In this document: piece by piece, positions 45,584 to 55,305 of the stretch
How the letters are laid out: each line of letters starts with the position of its first letter
How positions within the stretch are numbered: position 1 is the stretch's first letter
Assembly: GCF_033807715.1 (NCBI RefSeq)
Contig: NC_084590.1
Location: 5,840,827-5,904,826, forward strand
Direction: 5' to 3'
Source: Cololabis saira
Taxonomy: Eukaryota > Chordata > Actinopteri > Beloniformes > Belonidae
Length of the DNA: 64,000 bases
Made by a program: the position numbers and the translations under genes
The notes under the pieces: model-generated
Told to the model about the DNA's origin: nothing
Seen by the model: the letters and a program-made list of their open reading frames with translations, nothing else
Database searches by the model: none

Positions 45584-45584
45584 G

Positions 45585-45682
<98 letters not shown>

Positions 45683-45692
45683 CCACACACTG

Positions 45693-45750
<58 letters not shown>
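45584..45750. repeat. (TA)n and (CA)n microsatellites
   Basis: About 90 bp of TA repeats, a short unique gap, then about 50 bp of CA. It marks the spot where this duplication copy gained about 1.4 kb relative to 59,040. Confidence 0.95.
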
Positions 45751-45753
<3 letters not shown>

Positions 45754-45882
45754 ACAGAACTATTTTCAGTGCACGTTTCGCTTGTGTTTCATTTTTATTT
45801 TCCTACCTTCTTCACCTTTTTGCTGATGCTGTAAAGGATGTGGATATACGGACAAGTCTATTTGTTTCGGCTTTGCAGCAGG

Positions 45883-46625
45883 GTGGGCAAGTCCTGGTCC
45901 TCGGGGGCCGTGTCCTGCACATTTTAAATGTGTCCCTGCATAAACACAACCCTGGTAGTGTGAGGTTAATCAACCTTTTTGGATTAAGTTTTGTTCTTAT
46001 GAAAAACAGAATCGGGTCAGCTTGAAGAGCTGACTGTGTTTTAGACAATTGCTTATCACCTGTTACCAGTTACAACAGCCACTCCCTAAACTAATCAGGG
46101 GTTTGGGCTGGTCCACAACTGTCTCATTTCAGTTGGATATTCTGTTGGAACACCCTCAACAGAAAGGATGTCTGTTTGTTCTGCAGAACATAGATTAGTT
46201 GTTGTTCAACTGAAATGTCCTGTTTACCTGTTTGTTGCCTCCCATTGTCCATCCACTGTCTACCATTGGTTGTCTTAACATAGCCAACGCCTGTCAGTTT
46301 TTCAATAAATACTTCTTGCAAAGAAGGAGCCAGCAAGCATTTCGTCGAGAGCCAGAGAGCCATGTTGCTCCGCAAGCTCAGACTGTGCTTCCCTTCTGCA
46401 GAAGGCCTTGAAAATCATTTTTAACAGTCTCTGTGTCTTTCCTAAGTTATTAATTTATGTATGTTGATTTACGAACCTAACAGTAGACACGGCTGTGTTA
46501 TTACCAGACTTGCGTAGTCCTTTATGATGTATTGATAACAATCCTTAATTGGAATCAGGTCTGTTGCAGTAGGGAAACATCTAAAACGTGCAGGACACGG
46601 CCCTCAGAGACCAGGACTTGCCCAC
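45883..46625. mobile_element. hAT-like MITE, expanded copy
   Basis: Left end GGTGGGCAAGTCCTGGTCCTC and inverse right end GGACTTGCCCACTCC, with GTCCTGCAC/GTGCAGGAC inner blocks, match the MITE family at 18,227. The interior is longer than in the other copies, suggesting a nested insertion at roughly 46,100-46,450. Confidence 0.6.
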
Positions 46626-46659
46626 TCCTCTTTTGAAGGACCTACAAGTAAGATGAATT

Positions 46660-46790
46660 GCTAACAAATCTGACAGTTGCAACCCAGTCCAGTCCTTTTC
46701 CCAGAGTCTTCATGAGCGGGTCGTCCCATAGCAGCTATTGAAGAGCTGCTTAATGTGAATCCAGAGGCTGTCCAGGTATATGTCAATGGG
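46660..46790 (-). pseudogene. VH fragment (FR1 end-FR2)
   Basis: The minus strand shows TASGFTLSSSS followed by a frame-broken FR2 with GKRTGLGCN in place of GKGLEWIA. It ends against MITE sequence on both sides. It is a degraded V2/V4-family fragment of about 115 bp. Confidence 0.7.
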
Positions 46791-46799
46791 TCTAACGGT

Positions 46800-47040
46800 A
46801 AGCCATGTTTCTCAATTCCAGTCCTCAGCCCTGTCCTGCATGTTTTAGATGCTACACAGCTTCCACACACAATGATAAAATGGCTACGTCATCAACAGAG
46901 TTCTTCAGACCTTGTTGATAAGCTGGTGATGACTGTTAATTTGAAACAGGTGTGTTGATGCAAGGAGACACCAAAAAACGCAGGACAGTGTGTTTCCCAA
47001 CCCTGGGTCACGAGGAAGTCCTGCATGTTGCAGCATCTAC
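46800..47040. mobile_element. MITE fragment of the same hAT-like family
   Basis: The inner block CTGTCCTGCATGTTTTAGATG and the inverse AACGCAGGACAG identify another copy. The outer ends are weak. Confidence 0.5.
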
Positions 47041-47315
47041 CACAGGGGTGGGGAACTCTGGTCCTCGAGGGCTACAGTCCTGCATGAAAAGGTTGTTAAT
47101 GTTAAACATAAGAGTATAACAGAACAGCAGTTCAGTCTTTTTTGACTCTGACTTAGATCTACCACTTATTCCAAGTAAACGTTTTTATGAATATGTTGTC
47201 AAGGTCTGCAAAACTCTGTTGATGGCACAGCTGTGTCAATCAGGGTTGTGTTGAAGCAGGGAAACATCTAAAACATGCAGCTCTTGGGGACCAGGGTTGA
47301 AGAACTAGCTGCATA
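47041..47315. mobile_element. hAT-like MITE
   Basis: Left end CACAGGGGTGGGGAACTC with TGGTCCTCGAGG; right end CTTGGGGACCAGGGTTG. It is duplicated with its flanks at about 59,115-59,385. Confidence 0.7.
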
Positions 47316-47739
47316 CCGGAGGGCACCTTAGGGTGCTGCACAATACCATGGGAGACATTTTAGTTCAGGGTGTCTTACTCTAAAAAGATTTCCGACCAGT
47401 AAAACAGCCAGAGACCATAATACTTCCTCCTCCATGGTTGACAGTTGATGTCACACACTGGTGTATAACCCTCATCATTTCTTTGTTTTGGGTAAGCTTC
47501 ATGTTTGATTTTTAACTTCCTGCAGTTCAGCGCTTAACTTTGTACAGTCTGAAACTATTCACTGGACTTCAAAAGCTTTAGTTTTAATTTAATCAAAACT
47601 GAAAAATCAGGGTGGTCTGAAACTTTTGACCAGTTGTATCAATGCAAAGGAACACAGCAAAAAGGATGTAAAATGATTGAATTCACCAACCATTGAAAAA
47701 ACAAGTACACAATCAATAAATCGCATTGTGTATCTAAAA

Positions 47740-48430
47740 ACAATCAGTGTTTTTACATGGGAAGTTTAATTCCTCTTTAATTTAGAATTAAAATTAAATC
47801 CGATTTAAAATGAGTAAAAATTACCATGTAAACACCTAATTCCAAATGAAAATGTCCATTCCGAATTAAACTTAATTCCAAAGTAAGTGGGTGGCTTATT
47901 CCGATTTTAATTCCGAATAGAATAATTCCGCGATCATGTAAACACTCATTCCTCTTTTTATTCATTCCGGTCTTTCTTTCTGCTCGTTCCCTCGCCCGTC
48001 TGTCTCCATGACGCTTATATTCCGCGCTGGGCTTGTTTTCCAAACAAAGTTTCAAGATGCAGCAGCAGTAAACGCTGGTCAAGAGCAGAGACCATTTATT
48101 TAATAAATAGCTTGGAGGACCTGGAAATAATTAAAAGAGCAGATGGCAGGAAACATACAAATTGTGAGCTTTTCAAAGTTGTAGCGGCTAAGTTAGTTTT
48201 TCTTCCGGTAGTTTAACTTCAGGTCCGCCCCCCTATCCAATCAGAACCTTCCCAACCCCCAGACCTTAACAGGAATTGGATAAAGCCGATCAAACGTGTT
48301 TTCCATGTAAACCTCAATTCAGAATTACTATTTCCATGTAAACTCGAAGGAAAATAGTTTAATTCAGAATTATTTAATTCAGAATAATTAATTCCGAATT
48401 AAAAAACATCATGTAACTGTGGCCAATATG
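47740..48430 (+). mobile_element. Harbinger-like element, broken Myb-like ORF (copy 1)
   Basis: Bounded by inverted TTTTTACATG and CATGTAAC-type ends, with many TTCCGAATT/AATTCGGAA blocks. The middle (about 48,056-48,180) matches the Myb-like frame at 60,147 but is frameshifted near its start and carries stops. Counterpart of 59,840-60,535. Confidence 0.65.
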
Positions 48431-48638
48431 ATGTAACTGAACAATAAACCGTTGCAGTGCTCTAATCCTGAAACTGTAAATAATATTATTGGACTCAACA
48501 AGTCTAACAATTTAAGATAAGCAACTCTGGATAAAAGGTGCAAAATTATATTAAATTGGATAGTAAATAATGTCCAACTTGTTGACTGAAGTGGTTTATC
48601 ACCATTTTCTGTCTAGAAGTCTCAGTGACAGCTGCAGG

Positions 48639-48676
48639 GTTTTATGTACAGCGCTCTGGTTTCCTGTCTCAGTGTG
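48639..48676 (-). promoter_or_regulatory. Degenerate RSS of V10
   Basis: Heptamer CACACTG (48,670-48,676), 22-bp spacer, nonamer ACATAAAAC (48,639-48,647). The first three heptamer bases are kept; the nonamer has two mismatches. Identical in V13. Confidence 0.75.
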
Positions 48677-49105
48677 GCTCTCGAGCACAATAATAAACAG
48701 CAGAGTCGTCGGTTGTCAAGCTGCTCATGTGCAGATACACTTGATCCTTATTATTGTCTCTGGAAATGGAGAAGCGATTTTGGACAGATGTGGAATAAGC
48801 TTTAGTGCTGCCACTGGGAGCAGAAATGTAGGCGACCCACTCCAGTCCTTTTCCTTCAGCTTGTCTGATCCAGCTGATGTAGGCAGAGCTGTCAGATATT
48901 CCTGCATATGTACAGGTGAGTTTATGGGATTCCCCTGGATGTTTCACCTCTGGACCAGACTCAGTCAGAGTCTGACTGCAAACACCTGAGAGAAAAGCAG
49001 TTTGATCAGTGCAGTTAAACATGAAACTAGGACACAGGAGACAGCAGAAGTGTGGTGTTTACCAGAAATAATGGTGAGCAGGAGAAATGTCACACTTAAA
49101 GTCAT
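48677..49105 (-). CDS. IGHV: VH gene V10 (intact ORF, weak signals)
   Basis: The leader exon 49063-49105 ([15 protein letters not shown]) has a GTAAAC donor. The V exon 48677-48985 follows a TCTCAG acceptor in phase 1. FR1 reads [18 protein letters not shown] with LTC; CDR1 is ISDSSAY; FR2 is [19 protein letters not shown]2 is [10 protein letters not shown]3 ends [12 protein letters not shown]. All key residues are present. The RSS is degenerate, and the octamer position carries ATTTCCAT on the plus strand, so use in the repertoire may be low. It is a near-copy of V13. Confidence 0.9.
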
Positions 49106-49268
49106 CGTGGTAGTTTCTTGCATCTGTCGTCGGTGGTTGTGGTAGTGAAATAAATAAAGAAAGGTGGGTCTCCTATTTCCATTGACTCCGCCTCACACTG
49201 TTTGAAAAGATGATAATATTAAAATACAAGAAAATAGATTTTTTTATGAACAGAAAGGATTTTAATGT

Positions 49269-49315
49269 TGAATGAATGAATGAATGAATGAATGAATGAA
49301 TGAATGAATGAATGC
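49269..49315. repeat. (AATG)n microsatellite
   Basis: About 11 AATG units upstream of V10. A longer version lies in the same place upstream of V13 (55,013-55,071). Confidence 0.95.
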
Positions 49316-49319
49316 ATGA

Positions 49320-49860
49320 ATTTATTTCGAACATGTATATAAAAAATAAAAATAAACAGTAACATCTTTATATGTTCATAGGAAAAAAGGAGTAGGAAGA
49401 AGTTTACACTTTTTCCTAGTTCCTACCCCTTTATAACTCTATGAATTTACATTATTGTTATTATTATATGTACACAATATCCATATAAATATAGTCTATA
49501 GAAATAAATATATAAATAAACATGCCTATTACTACATAATTATCCATATAAGTATATAGAAAATAGAAATATTACTTAAATATTATATCGATATATAGAC
49601 AATACAAATATCTATATAAATATACACTATATAAACTACATAAATATCCCTATAAATATATATGCTACATACATACAAAGTATATAAAATACATTACATA
49701 ATTATAACTATCCCTCTCAACATATAATGTATACTACATAAATATCCACATAAATATCTAAACAAATGTTTTATCCATTGTCATGACAGTTTTCTTATTT
49801 GTATCCCTAGCAATTCTTCATTGGTGGAAAGTGGACTTTTGCTAAAAAAAAAATACGCTA
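49320..49860. other. AT-rich spacer shared with the V13 copy
   Basis: ATATAAATA-type DNA matching 55,075-55,305 and 57,205-57,285. The V13 copy is split by the 1.9-kb LTR-like insertion. No gene. Confidence 0.7.
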
Positions 49861-49887
49861 CTGCCGATTGTTCCCTCTTGGTGCTTG

Positions 49888-50231
49888 TGTTCAGGGTGGT
49901 ACTGGATGTGTTCAGGATGGTACTGGATGTGTTCAGGATGGTACTGGATGTGTTCAGGATGGTACTGGATGTGTTCATGGTGGTACTGGATGTGTTCAGG
50001 ATGGTACTGGATGTGTTCAGAGTGGTACTGGATGTGTTCAGAGTGGTACTGGATGTGTTCAGGATGGTACTGGATGTGTTCAGGATGGTACTGGATGTGT
50101 TCAGGATGGTACTGGATGTGTTCAGGATGGTACTGGATGTGTTCAGGGTGGTACTGGATGTGTTCAGGATGGTACTGGATGTGTTCAGGGTGGTACTGGA
50201 TGTGTTCAGGGTGGTACTGGATGTGTTCAGG
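49888..50231. repeat. 21-bp minisatellite, array 2
   Basis: About 16 copies of the GTACTGGATGTGTTCAGGGTG unit with AGGATG, AGAGTG and ATGGTG variants, again adjoining the triplicated block. The open frames here are artefacts of the 21-bp period. Confidence 0.95.
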
Positions 50232-50234
50232 TTA

Positions 50235-50933
50235 ATGGTTTATTCAGGTTAATGGTGGTCAAAGAACCAAGTTTCTACATTTCAAAAGACCTTGATGAAA
50301 TGTTGGTGATGACCACTAATAAAAAACATGAACGCTTCTGCATGAATGTTATTGCAACTTTATGAGCAACAGTGTATATTGAACTTAGCATTTCTGCTAA
50401 CATCACTAACAGTAAACATCCCTAAATGAGTTTCCATAACAGCTTTATTAAGGAGATATAGCAGCAGAAGAAAATACTTCCCCTGACCAAGTTCTCTTCT
50501 GCACATGTGCAGGTAGATTTTATGAATAATTGTTGTATCGACTGCTCGCCTCTTGACAGCTGCAACAGGCTGCAGTCGACCCCTGTGACGGTGAACAGGA
50601 TGAAGTTTGTTAAGAAAATGAATGGATTGATCCTGTTTAGTGAAACATTTTTCACACTCGGTTATTGTTACCTCTCCAGGTCGTTGTCTGCTGTTTAGAA
50701 ACACGTTTTCTTTTTGATCATTTACTTCACTGTATGTTTTGCTGCCCGACTCCCTGTAAAGTATCATTTCTATCTTCACTCTGTTTGCAAAATTACTTTC
50801 TGTGTCCTAATGCAATAATTTTAATTTAAGTTTATGACTTTATTGAAAAATATGTAGAAGTTTAAAATAAATACAAACACATAAGGAAGTGAAAACCCAG
50901 ATGTCACTGAGATCACACTAATGTTTATGTGGA
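50235..50933 (-). repeat. Triplicated V-downstream block, copy 2
   Basis: Near-identical to copies at 13,138 and 57,316. The minus-strand open frame (50,360-50,779) is longer here (139 codons) but ends in the same 114 codons. Product unrecognised. Confidence 0.8.
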
Positions 50934-51343
50934 GGTTTTTGTTCAGCTGCTCCACTTCCTTCAGTCACTGTGTCGTGCACAGAAGTAAACAGCAGTGTCT
51001 TCTGTCCTCTAACGCTGGTGCCATAAGTGTTGCTACTGGCAGTAGAATAACCTTGCCCGATCCATTCCAGTGGTTTTCCAGCAGGTTGTCTGATCCAATG
51101 CATAACACAGCAGGTGAATGTGAAGCCAGATCCCCTGCAGGAGAGACTGAGAGTCTCCCCAGGCTTTTTCACTACTGAACTGGAAGGAATGGACTCCATA
51201 CTCTGACCTGAACAACCTAACAATCATACAAAAGAAGGTAAGAAGTTGTCAGGCGTCACTGACCAAACATCTAATAATCTGAGGCAGAAAAACTCACAGG
51301 ACAGAAAGACAGCAACCAGCAGGAGAGAGAGTATGTTCATCAT
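50934..51343 (-). pseudogene. VH pseudogene V11 (FR3 deletion)
   Basis: The leader exon 51298-51343 (MMNILSLLLVAVFLSC) has a GTGAGT donor. The V exon 50973-51216 follows a TTGTTAG acceptor. FR1 (GQSMESIPSSSVVKKPGET, then LSC), CDR1, FR2 (MHWIRQPAGKPLEWIG) and CDR2 are intact. After TSVRG, about 75 nt of FR3 are missing and the frame is shifted, so the terminal DTAVYFCAR is read in another frame. The RSS (50,934-50,972: CACAGTG, 23 bp, ACAAAAACC) and a perfect octamer remain. It is non-functional but could still be transcribed or rearranged. Confidence 0.9.
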
Positions 51344-51428
51344 CCTGAAGATGAAGACGTGTCATCTGATGCTCCACGTGAAGCACAAGAGCCGTCATCA
51401 GGACAGAAGTACACTCACAACCCTGGAG

Positions 51429-51436
51429 ATTTGCAT
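51429..51436 (-). promoter_or_regulatory. Perfect octamer of V11
   Basis: ATGCAAAT on the minus strand, 86 bp upstream of the leader ATG. The same arrangement as the orphan relic at 16,101-16,108. Confidence 0.8.
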
Positions 51437-51539
51437 CAGAGCATTTTGGGGAGGGACTTTAGTACTGGACTGGTAAACTCACGTCATGGAATCTAAATGT
51501 ACCTTTAATTTGCATTAACTTCATCTATTTACTGTGTAA

Positions 51540-52100
51540 TTTTGTACTGTGTAATAATGTGCCACGCTTTTTGGCGTCTATCCTCGCCACGGTAGGGCTT
51601 TTGAAAGAGGAAAGTAATGCGCATTGTCGCAGGATCGAGACGCATATTTTGATGTATAACACACCTGGGTGCACGTTACGGTTCGGGCCGAATTAACGGC
51701 CGAAGGAATGGCATAAATTGCGCCAAAACTACACGATTAATTGAAAATGGCCGACTTCCTGTTCGGTTTTGGCCATGACGTCAAGAGACTTTTCTTTAAG
51801 TTGTGACATGATACAGGTGTGTAGCGATTTTTGTGCATGTACGTCAAACCGTATTGTGGGGCACAAAGTTTTCCAGGCGGCGCTGTTGAGCCATTAAGCC
51901 ACGCCCATTAATGCAAACCATTAAATATCACATTTTTCGCCAGGCCTGGCTTGGGTGCAAAATTTGGTGACTTTTGTGGCACGTTTAGGGGGGAAAAAAG
52001 GCCCTCATTTTGTCGGAAGAAAAACGACTAAAAAAAAAAAGAAAAGATTCCTACAGATATAATAGGGCCTTCGCACTGTAAGTGCTTGGGCCCTAATAAT
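51540..52100. repeat. Fish dispersed repeat (GGGCCTTCGCACTG type)
   Basis: CpG-containing DNA ending AATAGGGCCTTCGCACTGTA then AGTGCTTGGGCCCTAATAAT. This ending resembles a common fish dispersed repeat. No ORF or clear TIR; the class is not assigned. Confidence 0.6.
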
Positions 52101-52104
52101 CATC

Positions 52105-52555
52105 ATCATAATAATCACACTACTACTACTACTTTGATTAAGATAGTAACGTTGTGTGGGAAACAAATCTTTTTTTTAAAAGAACATAAACATCAAGACG
52201 CATGTTTCTCGCATCTGTAAATATTGTTTTAAAATTTAAAATGAAAAAGAAAGAAAAAGTTAGCTGCTCTGAAGCAGCTGACTTTTTCTTTCTTTTTCAT
52301 TTCTTTAACCTGCATCTTCCTGGTCATGTCAGTTGTTTTAGCTTGTGTCTACTCTTATCAGTATATTAAACAGAGCATCTTAAAATACACTGAATACACT
52401 TATCACAGATAGCAATCCCCAAGTGCTATACAATAAAAAGCAGAGCAGGATAAAAGAAAAGGTATAAAACAGACAGGGATTAACAACATAAAAAAAGAAA
52501 TAAAAGAGCAAAATAAAACAGTTTAAAAAATTGCTAAATCAAGTTTATTCAGTTA
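52105..52555. other. Gene-free spacer
   Basis: AT-rich. A fold-back of AAAAAGAAAGAAAAAGTTAG and its inverse, with GCTGCTCTGAAGCAGC at the tip, lies near 52,245-52,300. Confidence 0.5.
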
Positions 52556-52638
52556 ACTAAAAGCTTGCCCAAAAAGAGACTCCAAGGACTCTAAAGAGAC
52601 CGTTCAGCCTACATGTGGTTGGGTCTTGCTGGAAGCAG

Positions 52639-52677
52639 AGTTTTTGTGCAGGTCTGGTGGTGGTTTCTGTCACTGTG
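52639..52677 (-). promoter_or_regulatory. 23-bp RSS of V12
   Basis: Heptamer CACAGTG (52,671-52,677), 23-bp spacer, nonamer ACAAAAACT (52,639-52,647; last base non-consensus). Confidence 0.93.
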
Positions 52678-53126
52678 GGGCAACGGACACAATAATACAC
52701 AGCTGTGTCTTCAGGCTGCAGATTCTGTCCTGTTATTGTCGCTGTTCCAGCAGAAGTGTCTCTGCTGTAGCTGAACTTGTTTTTCAGAGCATTATTTTGC
52801 CAAAAATTTCCTCCACCCCACTTATGAAAGATCCAGTCCATTGGTTTTCCTTCACGCTGTCTGATCCAACCTGTTGCATAGCTGTTATCAGTCAGAGAAT
52901 AACCCGAGACCCGACAGGTGATGCTCAAAGACTGTCCAGGCTGAACCAGCTCTGATTCTGGCTGGATGAGATCAATACTGTACACACCTGCAGAAACACA
53001 AACCAACATCAACTCCATCACTCATCTGAATAACTAATGTTTCTAAAGTAGTTATTATAGTGATTCCACTGAAATCTCCTCACAGGATCCAGCTGCCAGC
53101 AGCAGCATCAGAGCTACAGAGAACAT
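52678..53126 (-). CDS. IGHV: Intact VH gene V12
   Basis: The leader exon 53084-53126 (MFSVALMLLLAAGSC) has a GTGAGG donor. The V exon 52678-52987 follows a CTGCAG acceptor in phase 1. FR1 reads YSIDLIQPESELVQPGQS with ITC; CDR1 is GYSLTDNSYA; FR2 has GWIRQREGKPMDWI, where PMDW replaces the usual GLEW; CDR2 has KWGGGN; FR3 ends DTAVYYCVR. All canonical residues are present. It is a V7-family member in the upstream cluster, so this family occurs on both sides of the constant gene. Confidence 0.93.
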
Positions 53127-53210
53127 GGTTGATGCTGAAGAACGAGGTGAAGTCTGCTGTCCTCTCTCTCACTGACACACACACACTTCACTTCCTTATC
53201 AGTAACATCT

Positions 53211-53218
53211 GTTTGCAT
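53211..53218 (-). promoter_or_regulatory. Octamer-like promoter element of V12
   Basis: ATGCAAAC on the minus strand, 85 bp upstream of the leader ATG, as at V7. Confidence 0.65.
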
Positions 53219-53224
53219 ATTGTT

Positions 53225-54125
53225 GAATAAATAACTACATTTACATCCAATTATAATTTGTATAATTATACATTATGTCCATGTTCTGTTTAACTCTTGA
53301 CTTTGCAGGACTAGAAGTAGAGAAACAGTTGTGGACTCGAGTTCAAAGGAAACTTAAATCATACCGTGGTTATGATGAAAGTACTGAGTAACTTGTACAT
53401 TAAATTGAAGTGGAATAATTTATTCTGGTGGGGATTTGTCAGTACTGTGTAGCTATATATTATAGTCTTGATAAGCTTTTGACAACATCCAGCTGTACAC
53501 TTGTATAAATGTATTGAATGTTGACTTTTAGCTGACATGTAATTTATTTGTCAACTGACTGTCAACATAATCATTACATCATCATCCCTCTATGATGAAG
53601 GAGACTCCTGCTAGTTGAGAATTATGTGGATTTTGGCTGAAGAGGAAGTTCTTTAATACAATATCAGTAGCATCAAGTGTAACTGACTGTATCTCAAAAC
53701 GCCATTATTACAGTCATTAAAGTTCTGTGACAAGATCTCCACATTATCGTACACCGAACAAACTAACAACATGGAAAACAAAATATAAAACCGACTTGGT
53801 TGTAGGACAGCGCTTTCACATTAGACAACGAGACATACATGCAAACACACACAGAAACCAAACACTTGATTTTCCTGCATCATTACTAAAAAATAAATAG
53901 GGCTTAGGTCAAACTAATCAACGCTTAAATCATTTCATTGTGTCAGTTATTAACGATCATTAACTTCCAAAGGCTGACACAAAGAACAAACGTGTCTTTT
54001 TGAAACAGAGATGTAGTTGTGAGCTTATTGTCCTCAAGCTGCAGCAGTGGAGAAAACACGCGCTCCAACAGGTGATCATCTGTTCTCTGGCCAGTCAGAT
54101 GGGCAAATTGCTGCTTGAGAATTTC
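53225..54125. other. Gene-free spacer
   Basis: No V, RSS or recognisable element. Confidence 0.5.
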
Positions 54126-54129
54126 AGCA

Positions 54130-54240
54130 TATCCTCCACCCTGTGTGTCACTGAAACCCGTCTCCGTGAGAACATCCTGGATCCTGCAGTGCGGCTCTCC
54201 GGCCTCCAGCTGTTCCCAGACATCCAGATAACCAGATAAC
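54130..54240 (+). pseudogene. LINE endonuclease fragment
   Basis: The plus strand reads CVTETRLRENILDPAVRLSG and then LQLFPDIQ. This resembles the endonuclease TETWL motif region of fish LINEs. Only about 35 codons remain. Confidence 0.45.
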
Positions 54241-54381
54241 AGACATGGAGAGGGAACATTCAGACAACTCTGGATAAAAGGTGCAAAATGATATTAAATT
54301 GGATAGTAAATAATGTCCAACTTGTTGACTGAAGTGGTTCATCACCATTTTCTGTCTAGAAGTCTCAGTGACAGCTGCAGG

Positions 54382-54419
54382 GTTTTATGTACAGCGCTCT
54401 GGTTTCCTGTCTCAGTGTG
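54382..54419 (-). promoter_or_regulatory. Degenerate RSS of V13
   Basis: Heptamer CACACTG (54,413-54,419), 22-bp spacer, nonamer ACATAAAAC (54,382-54,390). Same as V10. Confidence 0.75.
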
Positions 54420-54848
54420 GCACTCGAGCACAATAATAAACAGCAGAGTCGTCGGTTGTCAAGCTGCTCATGTGCAGATACACTTGATCCTTATTATTGT
54501 CTCTTGAGATGGAGAAGCGATTTTGGACGGATGTGGAATAAGCTTTAGTGCTGCCACTGGGGGCAGAAATGTAGGCGACCCACTCCAGTCCTTTTCCTTC
54601 AGTTTGTCTGATCCAGCTGATGCTGGCAGAGTCATCAGATATTCCTGCATATGTACAGGTGAGTTTGTGGGATTCCCCAGGATGTTTCACCTCTGGACCA
54701 GACTCAGTCAGAGTCTGACTGCAAACACCTGAGAGAAAAGCAGTTTGATCAGTGCAGTTAAACATGAAACTAGGACACAGGAGACAGCAGAAGTGTGGTG
54801 TTTACCAGAAATAATGGTGAGCAGGAGAAATGTCACACTTAAAGTCAT
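54420..54848 (-). CDS. IGHV: VH gene V13 (intact ORF, weak signals)
   Basis: The leader exon 54806-54848 is identical in sequence type to that of V10. The V exon 54420-54728 has the same FR1, CDR2 and FR3. Differences from V10 are few: CDR1 ISDDSAS against ISDSSAY, FR2 RQTEGKG against RQAEGKG, and CARVPH against CAREPH at the end. All key residues are present. It carries the same degenerate RSS and lacks a good octamer. The flanks match 48,540-49,560, so the pair arose by segmental duplication. Confidence 0.9.
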
Positions 54849-55012
54849 CGTGGTAGTTTCTTGCATCTGTCGTCGGTGGTTGTGGTAGTGAAATAAATAA
54901 AGAAAGGTGGGTCTCCTATTTCCATTGACTCCACCTCACACTGTTTGAAAAGATGATAATATTAAAATACAAGAAAATTGATTTTTTTATGAACAGAAAG
55001 GATTTTAATGTT

Positions 55013-55071
55013 GAATGAATGAATGAATGAATGAATGAATGAATGAATGAATGAATGAATGAATGAATGAA
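55013..55071. repeat. (AATG)n microsatellite
   Basis: About 14 AATG units, the duplicated counterpart of 49,269-49,315. Confidence 0.95.
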
Positions 55072-55305
55072 TACATTTATTTTGAAAATGTATATAAAAA
55101 ATAAAAATAAACAGTAAAATCTTAATATGCACATAGGTTTGAAAAAGGAGTAGGAAGAAGTTTCCACTTTTTCCTAGTTCCTACCCCTTTATAACTCTAT
55201 ACATTTACATTATTGCTATTATTATATCTACACAATATCCATATAAATATAGTCTATATAAATACTAAGTAAACAGGCCTATTATTACATAATTATCCAT
55301 ATAGG

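Noticed and set aside
45449..45834. Cys/Val and Tyr/Ile repeat proteins
   Set aside because: Translations of adjacent TA and CA microsatellites.
49781..50365. Repetitive open frames of 116-165 codons
   Set aside because: Same 21-bp minisatellite artefact as at 12 kb.
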